A stretch of 64,000 nt of DNA from Heterodera schachtii (taxonomy: Eukaryota > Nematoda > Chromadorea > Rhabditida > Heteroderidae): the NCBI GenBank assembly GCA_023374025.1, contig SIJG01000006.1, positions 3,483,691 through 3,547,690 of the forward strand, read 5' to 3'. The translations under genes and the position numbers were made by a program. Below the pieces are notes generated by a model. It saw only the letters and a program-made list of their open reading frames with translations. It was not told the DNA's origin and did no database searches. Shown here in pieces: positions 10,372-23,602 of the stretch (position 1 is its first letter; every line of letters starts with the position of its first letter).

Positions 10372-11635
10372 AAATGCATATCAATTTTCCAAATATGGGG
10401 TAAGAGTCATCAAAATTTCTTAACACGCCGAATTTCTTGCCATTGTTACTGATATGGAAAAAGTCCATGATAAGTGAGCATTGATGACTACTATTTTGTT
10501 GAGTATTTCATACACTCGAAGAATGGAGATTTTGTGGTCCGGCAACGACAGATTTAACATTGATATTATTATTATTATTATTTAAGCACAGCACAAATTT
10601 GATCCATGCGAATTCACTTTTGATTATCTCACGATATTCAGAACTAATAAAAAATATGTTAGTGTTTTTGGTTTTTCCATTTTCACAACACATGCAAATG
10701 TACAGAATTGGTGCATTGATCGCACCAGCAATTGTGATCAATTATGCTGCTAATCGATTGATTACAAACTGCAGTGAAGGATCACTGGTGCTCAGTCCTC
10801 GTGCCAAAATGTTGCTGATCAGTGCATAAAAAACACAGGCAAAAGATCACTGCCATGATCTCAGCCAGCGACTTAAAAATGCGACGAGTGATTTTAATTT
10901 GAGACTGGGATGAATTGTTGCTGTTGTTCCGATCACTTCTGATCACTGAGAAAATAAAAAAACATGTTTTAATTTAATTTATTTATATTAAATATTTCTA
11001 ATTGTGTAATTAAATTTACCCTTTAGTATAATTCCCATGACAATATAAATGACAATTGTAGCAAAAGTAAAAATAACCGTTATATGAGAAACAAGCAAAA
11101 AATGTCACCAGGCTCACAATAAACCATACTATTTAATTGATAAAAGTATTATTTTCAGAATTAATAGTTAATTAATTAATTAATTAAATACATTTCGGGT
11201 GTTGTAGGGCAAATTTAAAACACAAATAAAGAATATAAAAAGCAATTGACGATGAAAAAACATTGGCAAATATGACATATTTTCCGGCTGATCTGGAGAT
11301 GTTTCGGAAACTAAAAACACAAAGACAAATTTTGAAATGCATTTTTATCTAAAATCATTATATTTTAAAAAATAAATTAGAATATTTTTCAAAATAAAAC
11401 TATTTGTTTAATGAATATTCATTAATGGAAACTAATTGTCATATTTTTATGGAAAGGAGCTTCGATTAGAAAGATGATGCGACAGGGATGATTCAAGATT
11501 ATTAGGAGATCAATTAGTGAAAAATAAGATAATTGCTCACAAATTAAAGAAAACTGGATGTTTCTTTCACATTTATAAAAAGCACCATGAACATAATTAT
11601 TATAAAAAAAAATTATTATATTTTATCTTGTCAAT
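10372..11635 (-). pseudogene. Broken seven-transmembrane chemoreceptor gene (rhodopsin-like, SRSX-like)
   Basis: Minus-strand pieces lie in the order expected for TM3 to TM7 and the tail. About 11425-11630 reads AFYKCERNIQFSLICEQL and then LIDLLIILNHPCR (TM3 and its cytoplasmic end). About 11184-11308 reads SAGKYVIFANVFSSSIAFY (TM4). About 11018-11120 has CEPGDIF and then TVIFTFATIVIYIVMGIILK (TM5), closed by a GT donor. About 10740-10960 has ITRRIFKSLAEIMAVIFC (TM6) and AGAINAPILYIC (TM7). SEYREIIKSEF follows after a possible 50-base intron. Damage: the frame slips inside TM5 and again after TM6, an in-frame TAA lies before TM7, and the phases of the TM5 and TM6 exons do not match. I found no TM1-TM2. 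The SRSX assignment is from memory; a 7TM origin is fairly secure. Confidence 0.6.
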
Positions 11636-11947
11636 AATTAAATAATACCTTCATACTTTTAAATGGTTTTTTTAATTTTGTAAATTTCTTATTTAGTTAT
11701 TTCGGTCATTTTTTATTATTTGATGAAAGAAAACTTTGGAAAATGAATATTTTTTCTAATGTTTCAAATTTTTGAATATTAAAATATATATTAATAATAA
11801 TTTTTTATTATTTCTGTTTTTTGATATCCAAATTACTCATAGTGATTTATTTTATGTTAAAATATATTAATCAATAATGTTTACAATCTGAGTCCCCCGT
11901 TTGTTCGTTATTACATTTATAGAAAATTTCCTATTTCTGCTTGTCAA

Positions 11948-12776
11948 TTAGTTCATCTCTGGCTGTTCTTCCTCCGCTATGCCATCGCCTGCTTCTCCGT
12001 CCATGGCATCATCTTCAAGCTGTTCATCCTGTGCCAAATCCGTCTGTTCCTCCTCTGCCATCTCGTCTCCGGCATCAATTTCTTGGTTGTTGGCCGACTC
12101 ATCGCCTCCGTCCTGTTCAGCTATAACTTGGGCACTGGACGGTTCAGTCTCGACAGGCCCAGCCTTTGGCTTGGCTTAAATCGCCAAATTGGCACAATGC
12201 CATTCATTAAGTTAGAATTTAATGTGTTTACCTGCTGCTGGTGCCTTTTTGTCTTTTGCTTTGTCTAAATTTCGTATTTTTAAAATTAAATTATTCTTAA
12301 AATATTACCTTTCTTAGCTGCATCTTTCCCTTTGCCTGCTTTCTTTGCTGGCGTTTCTTTCTTGTCTAAATTTTGAAAAAATTTCTAGAAAATTAAAAAA
12401 AAACAACTAACCCTTTTTCACTTTTCCGTCCTTTTTGCCCGCTTTTTTTGCATCTTTTTTGTCACCTATTAATTTAAATTTTTTTATTTCATATAATTAA
12501 AAACATATTTTAATTCGTTACCCTTTGCAGCTTTTCCTTTTGCTGGGCTGGCACCTTTTGGCGAAGCTTTTCCTTTGGCAGGCGATGCAACAGCTCCTTA
12601 AATTTTAATATATTGTTATTTTCAACAATTATATTCACCTTTTTTACCGTCCTTTTTCACTGCTTTTGAGTTAGCTAAAAAATGAGAATATTTTTTAAAA
12701 TTTAATTGTTAATACCAGTCTCCAAAATAACAGCCATCACCAGACAAACCATGGCCAGGAAGAGAACGGCACGCAT
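11948..12776 (-). CDS. Secreted protein with Lys/Ala-rich body and acidic tail (7 exons, 180 aa)
   Basis: Not a known family to me. Minus-strand exons: 12716-12776, 12639-12674, 12522-12596, 12412-12465, 12309-12365, 12232-12264 and 11948-12174 (TAA). All six introns are 41-57 bp, GT-AG and phase 1, and the five inner exons are multiples of three. Residues 1-20 (MRAVLFLAMVCLVMAVILET) form a clear signal peptide. Residues about 22-105 are a basic low-complexity body rich in KK, AK and GK, with SPAKGKASPKGASPAKGKA like a histone H1 tail, then blocks such as DKKDAKKAGKKDG. The last 70 or so residues are strongly acidic (AEEEQTDLAQDEQ, AEEEQPEMN). No cysteines follow the signal peptide. The ATG at 12774-12776 starts the signal peptide. 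Such proteins occur among nematode gland secretions, but that role is inference. Confidence 0.85.
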
Positions 12777-15700
12777 TATTATTAAAGTTTTGAAAATTAT
12801 TAGTTATTATTATTTTAAAAAGCTAAATTATGTTTGTATACATTCATTTTATCGCTTTTATATTCCTCGAATTGCCAGACCGGAAAAGATGCCAACGAAA
12901 TCTATCTTTTTAATTTGGGCTTCCTTCTATTGCATCAGCATCTTTTGCCAACTATTTCCTTTTTGTTATGCGTGAATTCATATGAGTCTTAATAAGATTG
13001 ATGTATTTCACTGTTTATAAACGCTTTCTAATAGCCCAAAGATTTCTCTATAATTCAGTTAAATTAAATATTTTATTTTTTAGGCACAAAATTTGCAAAA
13101 TCGGCACGAAATGATAAATAATTCCATAAAACAACCAAATTTTCAAACAAATATATTTTTATGTATTTACAAATCAAACCTAAAAAACGGCCAAAGCGAA
13201 TTTGGAAATTTTTGAGCAAAATCTATTAATAAATCTGGACAGATATGGCAAGCTTTTCTCGGCGGCGCCTATCGTCGCCGCTTCCCAATTTTCCAAATTT
13301 TGATATTTGACCAAAACCCTAATGCGTTTTTAGAATTTTTTGTTCGGTTTCACTTTTGTGACTCTCCAGAAAGTTTTTTAATGTTTCTTTTTATGAATTT
13401 TCAGAATGTTTTTTTCTTATCACCAAATAAAAGTCTTATTTTCAGAGAGATTTCGTTTACATAAGGTTGTAGAAAATCCCGGAAAAAAGTGATCTCATTT
13501 TAAATTACAAAATTATTGCAGGGGAAATGAAGAAACAATTAAACCAATTTAGAAATGAACAAGAGTAAAAACCTCCAGGGCAAACTTCTTTTAAAAATTT
13601 ATTCGAAATAAGTTATCAAAAATTTATGAAATTCCTAACTTTAATCAGGGTTTCGATTGTTCTTTTTCTAAAAATGTTCTGATTTGGAGGGTACAACTCT
13701 CATAAAATAAATTAATTTATAAGAAATATTCTGAATTAAAAATTAAAAATTTTTCCAGGCGGCCGGACCTCTCCACTCTCTCAATGTTTTTGGAAAAAGC
13801 GCTACAGCGTTTTAAAGGCAAAAAAAAGTCGTGGCTTGGTTTTTAATTGCAAAAATTGGCCTTTTTTGGTGAAAATCTGTTAACAAATTACACTCAAATT
13901 TTCAAAATTTTCCCGGCGGCGCCTACCGGCATCATCGGACCCCCTCAAGTTCCCATAAATTGAAAAATGCGCCGCAAAAAAAGTGTTAAAAATCTGATTG
14001 ATTGCACTGAAAATCTTATTTTTTGGCTTTGATATTATTATTTTAAAATTTTTCAATCGAAACCCTGGTTTAGAGCAATTTCGAATATGTTCAAATATTA
14101 ATGAATTGAGACGAGTCTGGAGATTAATGAAAACCAAACCTAGACGAGCCATGAATAAATTGTCGCAAAGAAAAATACACATATTAAAATTCAGTTTATT
14201 TCTAATAAATAAAAATAATAAGTTATAAAAACACATTAAATGTTTAAAAAAATTAATTGATTTTCAAAAAGAAAATAAAGCAACTTGTAAATTGAGAAAA
14301 TGTTTTTTTTTTGATAGCAATTAGTAAGTACTCTCTCAAATAAAAGGTGAGAGAACAAATTAATAAGATTTCCAAAAATACTTAAATATTGTCTCAATAA
14401 ATTTGGTTAATGAAATAACAATAATAAATATAATTACAAATTACATGCCAAAAATGGTTTTAGTAAATTAAAATACAAAATTACGCAAAATATCAATTTC
14501 AAATAATTTTAATTAAAACAATAAAACTGAAAAGTTACTTAGAATTTTAAAAAAATATGTTCATTTAATAAAATTTAATTCTTTATATTAGCACTACATC
14601 TTTAATTCTTATGATTCTTTTAATAAATATTTAGCTAAAATCTAATTATTAATCTGAAAATATAATATCCGAATATCTTTATCAATGGAATTCAAATCCT
14701 GCACGATTTTTATTGTCTATTAAAAATAAAACGATTGATTAATTATCTCAAAGCATATTACAAATAACACTTGGTGAAACGGAACGGTTTGACAAGTAAA
14801 ATCAGATGATGTATTCTGATCGCCATATTTTTTGAGCTTATTTATTAATTTAATTTAACGGCCAAGAAAAGTATATTTTATTAAAAAAGATGAATTTTTT
14901 TATATAAAAATTTTAAAACTTTTCTGTTGCTTAATATTACTTCTGATTTTTATTGAAAAAAGGAATTTTACTTAAAATATACTATTGGAAAAATTGTATA
15001 GTAATTTTTTTTTCCGGTAGAAATTCGACTATAGTTGTATTAAATTCTCGCTTGGATTTATTTCAATATTAAACAAAATAAGAATTATATTTTTTGTTTC
15101 ATACAACTTCTGGTCCTCGTAGTTTCTCGGGTCGTAGTATCACTTTGTTACTGAGCTGTGAGGTTAAGATTATAAAAGAATATTTATTTTTCTCTGCAAT
15201 TACTTGAAATAAAACATATTTTTATTTAGTGATTTTGATTTATTTTTTTTATGTTTTGTTTTTATAAATAAACATTTATTATTTAAACTTATCGAAATTT
15301 TAATAGTTTTAAATTATTTTATTTTCTTGTACTTAGGCTTTTTGTCACGGTCTTCTTGTTCTTCTTCTTCTTGCTTACGATCTCACAGAATGACCGCGCA
15401 ACAATCCCGACGAGACCCCAGTGTGTGAAACAATATTTTCTCTTTGCTATTTTAGCAAATAATTGTTAATTAAACAATTAATTTAATTAAATTAATTTGT
15501 TGAAAATATTAAGTTGGTGAAATTACTTCTTTTTTAACATAAATATTGAATAGTGTTTTATAAATATTTTTGTTTCATTAAATTTTATATTTATTGATTC
15601 TTGCTCCCTTTTATTTATTATTTTTCTCATTTAAGTATTAGATTTTAAATTGATTTAACCTTCCCCTTCAAATACTAAAAAATAAAACATCAAATAATTT

Positions 15701-16319
15701 TTCTGTTTGAAAGTCTCATAATAAAAATTTTCAAAATAAAATTTAAATTTTTTTTAAAAAAGTATTTTTTGAAAAATTAATAAGCCTGATAAATTATTTA
15801 AATTTAAAGACTTATGTAAATTAATAGGAAATCATTTTGGTTTTATTCTTTTTTAACTTATAATTATTTTATATTTATATTAATGTATTCATCATATTCA
15901 ATATTTTCGAGTTCATTTATTAACTGATTATTTATTTAATTTTTTGATATTTTAAAACTATTATTCCTTTAACAATTTTTTAAAATTTTTATAAATTATT
16001 TATTGCATTTCCCCAATTCTTTTAATGTTTTGGCGTATTATAATAAAGTATTTTTATGAAATTTTCTCTACCAGGCAAAAGTTTTCAACTGTCCAATGCT
16101 TTATCAATTATTCATTTCATATCACAAGTGACTTTTTCTGAAACTTGCTTTAAATAAAAGTTTCTTTTTGATTTTTTAAAAATTCAAATTCATATGTACT
16201 TTGAAAAAGCGATTCTTTTTTTTTGTTTTTGATTTAACATTGTCATCCCATTAAATTTTTAATTCTACTTATTATAAAAACAAAATTATAATGATGGGGG
16301 TTGTTAATAATAAACAATA
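12777..16319. other. Intergenic region with dispersed repeat fragments
   Basis: No exon that I can support. The first few hundred bases should hold the promoter of the secreted-protein gene. Two stretches share a GC-rich word, CGGCGGCGCCTA, at about 13260 and 13914, each next to TTTTCAAAATTTT-like runs, so they look like copies of one repeat. A GC-richer patch at about 15335-15420 encodes, on the minus strand, a short charged string (KQEEEEQEDRDKKPKYKK) ending in a stop; it may be a gene relic but has no clear splice sites. Confidence 0.45.
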
Positions 16320-16980
16320 ATATGTGAGAAAGTTTTAGTAAATTAAAATTTTAATTTATTCATGCTATATTAAAAAAACTAATAAATTTTCTAAACTTAT
16401 GAATGTATTATAAAATTCATATTTTTCCATTTAATATAATTTTCTAAGCATGGATAACGAAAATATTTTTTATGTATTAATTTTATTAATTTCTCATGTC
16501 CAATGCAATCGTGAATTCACCGATAATCTGTTATATTGTTTTATTTTTATATATTTTTTATAATTTTTATTTTTCAGTTTTTTATAAATCATACATTTAT
16601 TTTAATTTTTAATAATTTTATTCTAAAATATATGAAAATGCATTTTTTATGTAGGTTTAAATTATTATTTATATTGACCACCAATTCTGCATGAAAACCA
16701 ATTTGAGTTTTATATTTTAAATCTGGTTTGGTTTAAATTTACATTAATTCATTTTTCCAAAAAACTTAGTATAATTTTTTTTTATAATTCAATAAAGTAA
16801 ATTGCTTTCTGTTTATTTCGGAAATATTCTTGAATTTATTTTCTTTTATTTTATAATAAAATATATGCATCAACATTTACTGCTAAAAATTTTTATTTTT
16901 CGAAAATTTTTAGCTTTAATTAAATGTTATACTCTTTTATTTGCTTTAATGCATTCCAATTTTTTTTCCTATTAAATTAT
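16320..16980. repeat. Older, diverged partial copy of the 2.8-kb repeat
   Basis: Blocks from about 16346 on (GCTATATTAAAAAAACTAAT, CTCATGTCCAATGCAATCG, GACCACCAATTCTGCATG, TGCTTTCTGTTTATTTCGG) recur in the same order at about 17540-18060 inside the next repeat, with many substitutions and small indels. It covers only part of the unit and stops just before the first full copy. Confidence 0.8.
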
Positions 16981-17021
16981 TTTAAAAAAATTTATTCAAA
17001 TTTATGTCTTTGTACAGGGTG

Positions 17022-19845
17022 ATTTTGGCCTTTTTGGATTTTTAATAAATATTTTGGCGGTTTTGGATTTTTAATAAATATTTTGGCGGTTTTGGCAAAT
17101 ATAGCTTAAAATCAACTTTTATTATCAACGGAGCAAAAGCAGGAATTTTTAGCGGTTATGCGCTAAAAATGACAAATTCTGCGCTTTGTTGTTAAAATTT
17201 CAAAAACCAAAGTTAATTGGGGGTCCGGCGGTGCCAATAAGCGCGGCTGGTAAAATTTAAAAGGCACCAAATGCCAAAAAAAGGCACCAAAAGTTCAAGC
17301 TTGAAGCTTCAAACTAAGTCAAAAATCATTTTTCGTGCGTATTCGGCCGTAGCAAGTTAGCAAAAAAGAAAGTCATTTGCCTGAAAATCCGGTCCCTAAA
17401 TAATTTATTTATTAAATTAAGTTTATTAATTTTTTGTTCTTTGATTGTGACGAGATTTTTTTATATAATTGCTTTATTTTAATTAGAATATGTTATTAAT
17501 GAAGTAATCACTTTTAAAATTTTATTTTATTCGTGCTATATTAAAAAAACTAATAACTTTTCTAAACTTAAAGAATTTTATTATAAAATTCGTATTTTTC
17601 CATTTAATATAATTTTATCAACATTATAACGAAAATCTTTATCTAATGTATTTATTTCTCATGTCCAACGCAATCGTTTTCATAATCTGTTAGATAGGTT
17701 TAGTTTTATATATTTTTTATAATTTTTATTTTTCAGTTTTTTGTAAATCATACATTTATTTTAATTTTTAATAATAAATTCTAAAATATATGAAAATGCA
17801 TTTTTTTTATGTAGGTTTAAATTTTTATTTATATTGACCACCAATTCTGCATGAAAACCAATTTGCGTCTTATATTTTAAATTTGGTTTGGTTTAAATTT
17901 ACATTAATTCATTTTTTCCAAAATATAATTTTTTTTTGTAATTCATAAAGTAAATTGCTTTCTGTTTATTTCGGAAATATTCTTGAATTTATTTTATTTT
18001 ATTTTATAATAAAATATATTCATCAACATTTACTGCAAAAAATTTCTTATTTTTTGAAAATTTTTAGCTTTAATTAAATGTCGCCTTTTTCCAAAATGAT
18101 TATGCATGCCTCATTATTTGTTTGTCATTCTTTTACATCAATATAGGGATTAATAAAATTTTTGAAAAACACCTTTCCACTGAAATTTTTTTTAATTTGC
18201 CTTTTTATTAGAATTGTAATTTTTAACTATGTGCATTAATTTTTATATTTGGGAAATAAATAATTGCAAAATTTTTTATAATATTTTTAATTTTTAACTA
18301 AATATCTCTGCGTTGGTATTTATTTTTAGATATAAAAGATGAATTTTAATTTAAATTTAAATTTTTGGTTAAAAGTGTAATCATAATATTTTATATGTTT
18401 GTATTTTTCATAATTCAGGAAACTTAAAATAATCATTCATTTTATTTTCAATTTTATTTTCTTTTCAGTAATTTATATTTTCATACCTTCATTTATCCAA
18501 AGAAAAATGTTTTTATTGGTTCAATTTTCGATAATTAAAAAATCCAGCATTTACTTTACTGAATTTTAAGTTTTTCCAAAAATAAAGTCATATGTAGATA
18601 ATTTTAATATAATTATTTTAATATTTATCTGAGAATTTTATTTATTTTTTATAGCTCCTAGCCTTTTTGTAGTCAATTACTTATTTTGAAAAACTAATTT
18701 AGACGGGAAGCATATTTAAAAATACTTTCTAATCATTCTCTAATATTTAAAATTTACAAATAGATGTAATTTAGAAATAACTTTTCTAATAATTCTCGTC
18801 ACCCATGTTTCAAAGCCGCATCTTATGTGCAATTACACTATTAATTAATGTTAAAAACATTTTCAATTATCTCTGATTAATAAATCTATTTTTGTTTTTT
18901 GATCTACGATTATATAAATTGTATAACAAATATTAATATTGCGCTGATAATTTTAATTATTTCTTTATACCATAAATTAATATCCTTTAAATAGAATTTT
19001 TCCTTCCTAAACATAATTTTTATTTTTCTTTAATTTTACTTATATAATTTCACCATAACCTACTTACCTATATTCAAAGAGGAAGTAAAATTTAATTTTA
19101 TTATTAATCCCCAATAAATTATTTGATTATTTCTTTCTTTAATTATAAATTTCATTGCTTCATTGTTATTTAATGAAGTAAAAAAGAAGCGAATATTTAT
19201 AAAAGAATAATGAAGAAAAAGATTATTCTTTTTTAATTTTAATTGTTTAATTGTAATGATAAAATATGCAAGCAAATATTTGTTAATTATTATTTGTTTA
19301 AGTACTTTATTTATATAAAATTTTGTGTGTTCTTTTTCTCAATTGACCTAATCAATCAACAAAAATAAGTAATGCTTGAATCCTTGCAAAATTGAATCTT
19401 GAGACAGACTCGCAAAAAACTAATCATATGGATCGTTGGTTGAGCAAAAAATAGATTTAATTGTATTATCATTTCTTAAATTAGCACAAGGTATTTGTAT
19501 TGTATGATTTATTTTTTATCGACTCAAAAAGAAATTACCACGAAATTATTCGTCATTTATTGGTAAGATTGCATCTCTCGCATGACATGACTTCTAATTC
19601 TTCTTCAAAGAAGGTTTTCTATGTAAAATTTAATTTTTGGGATTTATCAAATAAATAGTATTTATTAAAAAACTTATTAAATTGATCTTGATTTAAAAAT
19701 TTTATTTATGCTAGATATAAAGAAAATATCTATTTATCTCTCGATCATTTTTTGAAAATATTTACCAATCTCTTAAATAAAAAATGGTTTAACAACTATC
19801 TGATTTTTCATTTATAATCACATAATTTTTCTTTTTTACTGATTT
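17022..19845. repeat. 2.8-kb direct repeat, first copy
   Basis: Starts with ATTTTGGCCTTTTTGG and ends with TTTTTACTGATTT. It matches 19983-22777 almost base for base at an offset of 2932. The only length difference is one extra 29-bp unit (GGATTTTTAATAAATATTTT and the following GGCGGTTTT) near its start. Its first 350 bases are GC-richer (TCCGGCGGTGCCAATAAGCG). I see no terminal inverted repeats and no convincing gene. A 71-residue AT-rich minus-strand open frame at 19060-19275 looks non-coding. Confidence 0.95.
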
Positions 19846-19982
19846 GTGGTGACAAATAAGACTAGAACAACCATTTTTTGCTGTAAATTTATCGTGTTGG
19901 TCACGAGCTTTAATGTTAATGATTGCTCAGCTTTGATAAATTAACGTATTTTTTAAGCAGTTAGTTTTAATTTCTTTCAAAT

Positions 19983-22777
19983 ATTTTGGCCTTTTTGGAT
20001 TTTTAATAAATATTTTGGCGGTTTTGGCAAATATAGCTTAAAATCAACTTTTAATATCAACGGAGCAAAAGCAGGAATTTTTAGCGGTTATGCGCTAAAA
20101 ATGACAAATTCTGCGCTTTGTTGTTAAAATTTCAAAAACCAAAGTTAATTGGGGGTCCGGCGGTGCCAATAAGCGCGGCTGGTAAAATTTAAAAGGCACC
20201 AAATGCCAAAAAAAGGCACCAAAAGTTCAAGCTTGAAGCTTCAAACTAAGTCAAAAATCATTTTTCGTGCGTATTCGGCCGTAGCAAGTTAGCAAAAAAG
20301 AAAGTCATTTGCCTGAAAATCCGGTCCCTAAATAATTTATTTATTAAATTAAGTTTATTAATTTTTTGTTCTTTGATTGTGACGAGATTTTTTTATATAA
20401 TTGCTTTATTTTAATTAGAATATGTTATTAATGAAGTAATCACTTTTAAAATTTTATTTTATTCGTGCTATATTAAAAAAACTAATAACTTTTCTAAACT
20501 TAAAGAATTTTATTATAAAATTCGTATTTTTCCATTTAATATAATTTTATCAACATTATAACGAAAATCTTTATCTAATGTATTTATTTCTCATGTCCAA
20601 CGCAATCGTTTTCATAATCTGTTAGATAGGTTTAGTTTTATATATTTTTTATAATTTTTATTTTTCAGTTTTTTGTAAATCATACATTTATTTTAATTTT
20701 TAATAATAAATTCTAAAATATATGAAAATGCATTTTTTTTATGTAGGTTTAAATTATTATTTATATTGACCACCAATTCTGCATGAAAACCAATTTGCGT
20801 CTTATATTTTAAATTTGGTTTGGTTTAAATTTACATTAATTCATTTTTTCCAAAATATAATTTTTTTTTGTAATTCATAAAGTAAATTGCTTTCTGTTTA
20901 TTTCGGAAATATTCTTGAATTTATTTTATTTTATTTTATAATAAAATATATTCATCAACATTTACTGCAAAAAATTTCTTATTTTTTGAAAATTTTTAGC
21001 TTTAATTAAATGTCGCCTTTTTCCAAAATGATTATGCATGCCTCATTATTTGTTTGTCATTCTTTTACATCAATATAGGGATTAATAAAATTTTTGAAAA
21101 ACACCTTTCCACTGAAATTTTTTTTAATTTGCCTTTTTATTAGAATTGTAATTTTTAACTATGTGCATTAATTTTTATATTTGGGAAATAAATAATTGCA
21201 AAATTTTTTATAATATTTTTAATTTTTAACTAAATATCTCTGCGTTGGTATTTATTTTTAGATATAAAAGATGAATTTTAATTTAAATTTAAATTTTTGG
21301 TTAAAAGTGTAATCATAATATTTTATATGTTTGTATTTTTCATAATTCAGGAAACTTAAAATAATCATTCATTTTATTTTCAATTTTATTTTCTTTTCAG
21401 TAATTTATATTTTCATACCTTCATTTATCCAAAGAAAAATGTTTTTATTGGTTCAATTTTCGATAATTAAAAAATCCAGCATTTACTTTACTGAATTTTA
21501 AGTTTTTCCAAAAATAAAGTCATATGTAGATAATTTTAATATAATTATTTTAATATTTATCTGAGAATTTTATTTATTTTTTATAGCTCCTAGCCTTTTT
21601 GTAGTCAATTACTTATTTTGAAAAACTAATTTAGACGGGAAGCATATTTAAAAATACTTTCTAATCATTCTCTAATATTTAAAATTTACAAATAGATGTA
21701 ATTTAGAAATAACTTTTCTAATAATTCTCGTCACCCATGTTTCAAAGCCGCATCTTATGTGCAATTACACTATTAATTAATGTTAAAAACATTTTCAATT
21801 ATCTCTGATTAATAAATCTATTTTTGTTTTTTGATCTACGATTATATAAATTGTATAACAAATATTAATATTGCGCTGATAATTTTAATTATTTCTTTAT
21901 ACCATAAATTAATATCCTTTAAATAGAATTTTTCCTTCCTAAACATAATTTTTATTTTTCTTTAATTTTACTTATATAATTTCACCATAACCTACTTACC
22001 TATATTCAAAGAGGAAGTAAAATTTAATTTTATTATTAATCCCCAATAAATTATTTGATTATTTCTTTCTTTAATTATAAATTTCATTGCTTCATTGTTA
22101 TTTAATGAAGTAAAAAAGAAGCGAATATTTATAAAAGAATAATGAAGAAAAAGATTATTCTTTTTTAATTTTAATTGTTTAATTGTAATGATAAAATATG
22201 CAAGCAAATATTTGTTAATTATTATTTGTTTAAGTACTTTATTTATATAAAATTTTGTGTGTTCTTTTTCTCAATTGACCTAATCAATCAACAAAAATAA
22301 GTAATGCTTGAATCCTTGCAAAATTGAATCTTGAGACAGACTCGCAAAAAACTAATCATATGGATCGTTGGTTGAGCAAAAAATAGATTTAATTGTATTA
22401 TCATTTCTTAAATTAGCACAAGGTATTTGTATTGTATGATTTATTTTTTATCGACTCAAAAAGAAATTACCACGAAATTATTCGTCATTTATTGGTAAGA
22501 TTGCATCTCTCGCATGACATGACTTCTAATTCTTCTTCAAAGAAGGTTTTCTATGTAAAATTTAATTTTTGGGATTTATCAAATAAATAGTATTTATTAA
22601 AAAACTTATTAAATTGATCTTGATTTAAAAATTTTATTTATGCTAGATATAAAGAAAATATCTATTTATCTCTCGATCATTTTTTGAAAATATTTACCAA
22701 TCTCTTAAATAAAAAATGGTTTAACAACTATCTGATTTTTCATTTATAATCACATAATTTTTCTTTTTTACTGATTT
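19983..22777. repeat. 2.8-kb direct repeat, second copy
   Basis: Near-identical partner of 17022-19845, with only a few substitutions (for example CTTTTAATATC for CTTTTATTATC). The two copies are 137 bp apart. The near identity points to a very recent duplication or to two haplotypes placed in tandem by the assembly. Confidence 0.95.
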
Positions 22778-23602
22778 CTGCTAATGTATTGATATTCGAT
22801 TATTTAATTAGTGAATAAAATTTAAATGTAAAAACCAACCTGTATTCAATTGTTATTTGCCAAAATAATTTTGATTTTTTACACATTTAATTTTGCATTC
22901 CAATTATAGTAGTTACAAATTTGAGTGGTAATTACGTGAGTTTAGATGAATTGGTACTTTTGGCGCCAAATTAAATTCCATTTTTTGAATTTAAAATTTT
23001 ACTTGATTATTTTTCGACCTTAAAAGGGGCGAAATTATAATAAGTTTATTCATTTTATGATAAATTATTTTCTCTTAATTCCTTTTTATTTGAATTAAAA
23101 TTTCTTAACTATGATTTTTATTGTAATAAAATATTCCATTAATTTGAATTTTATTTTTATTATTTATTATCCATTTTAGAAATGTTTTTATTGGGTTTTT
23201 TAGTTTTAAACATTTTGTTATAATTAGTTTATGATTTAATGATAGGCAAGATTCAAAAAATTATCAGTAAATTAGATACAAATTTTAATTCATTATAACA
23301 TTTTTAACTATTTTATTAATATTTATCTCATTTGTTAAACAATTTCTTAGTTTTCATTGGTTTGTTTTTAATTATTATTTATTCAAATTATATTTTACTT
23401 ATTTAATTAATTCTCTTTGTTTTCAGTTATAATTAAGATTTAACAGACTTCTATTAAAATCATTCATAATTATAGAGTTTTTATTGCAAATAATAATGCC
23501 GATTTTACTAATATAGAAAATAAAACAATTTGGTGAAAATTTGTCCTTTTATAATTTAATTTTATCTTTATTTGATTTTTTCTAATTTTGCCTTTTAAAT
23601 TT
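22778..23602. other. AT-rich intergenic DNA
   Basis: No open frame of note, no GC-rich island and no clear repeat within it. Confidence 0.5.

Noticed and set aside
10560..10583. ATT microsatellite coding for a poly-Asn run in the receptor tail
   Set aside because: A short simple repeat inside a pseudogene; no functional meaning can be drawn.
10560..10829. 89-codon plus-strand hydrophobic frame
   Set aside because: It is the complement of the chemoreceptor TM6-TM7 region; the minus strand has the recognisable motifs.
11941..12268. Plus-strand open frames rich in Ser, Pro and Leu
   Set aside because: They are the reverse reading of the minus-strand secreted-protein exons, which have matching splice sites, phases and a signal peptide.
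12889..12894. ATGCCA, the dorsal-gland promoter word reported in cyst nematodes, upstream of the secreted-protein gene
   Set aside because: Only one copy was noticed, and six bases are expected often by chance, so it is not evidence for gland expression.
12706..12975. 89-codon plus-strand frame over the start of the secreted-protein gene
   Set aside because: It overlaps the first exon of the minus-strand gene on the opposite strand and has no support of its own.
13880..14236. 118-codon minus-strand frame
   Set aside because: AT-driven composition, no recognisable motif, and it runs through a dispersed GC-rich repeat word.
19060..22207. Identical 71-codon minus-strand frames at 19060 and 21992
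   Set aside because: They are identical only because the 2.8-kb segment is duplicated. The Phe/Ile/Asn/Lys-rich composition is what AT-rich DNA gives by chance.
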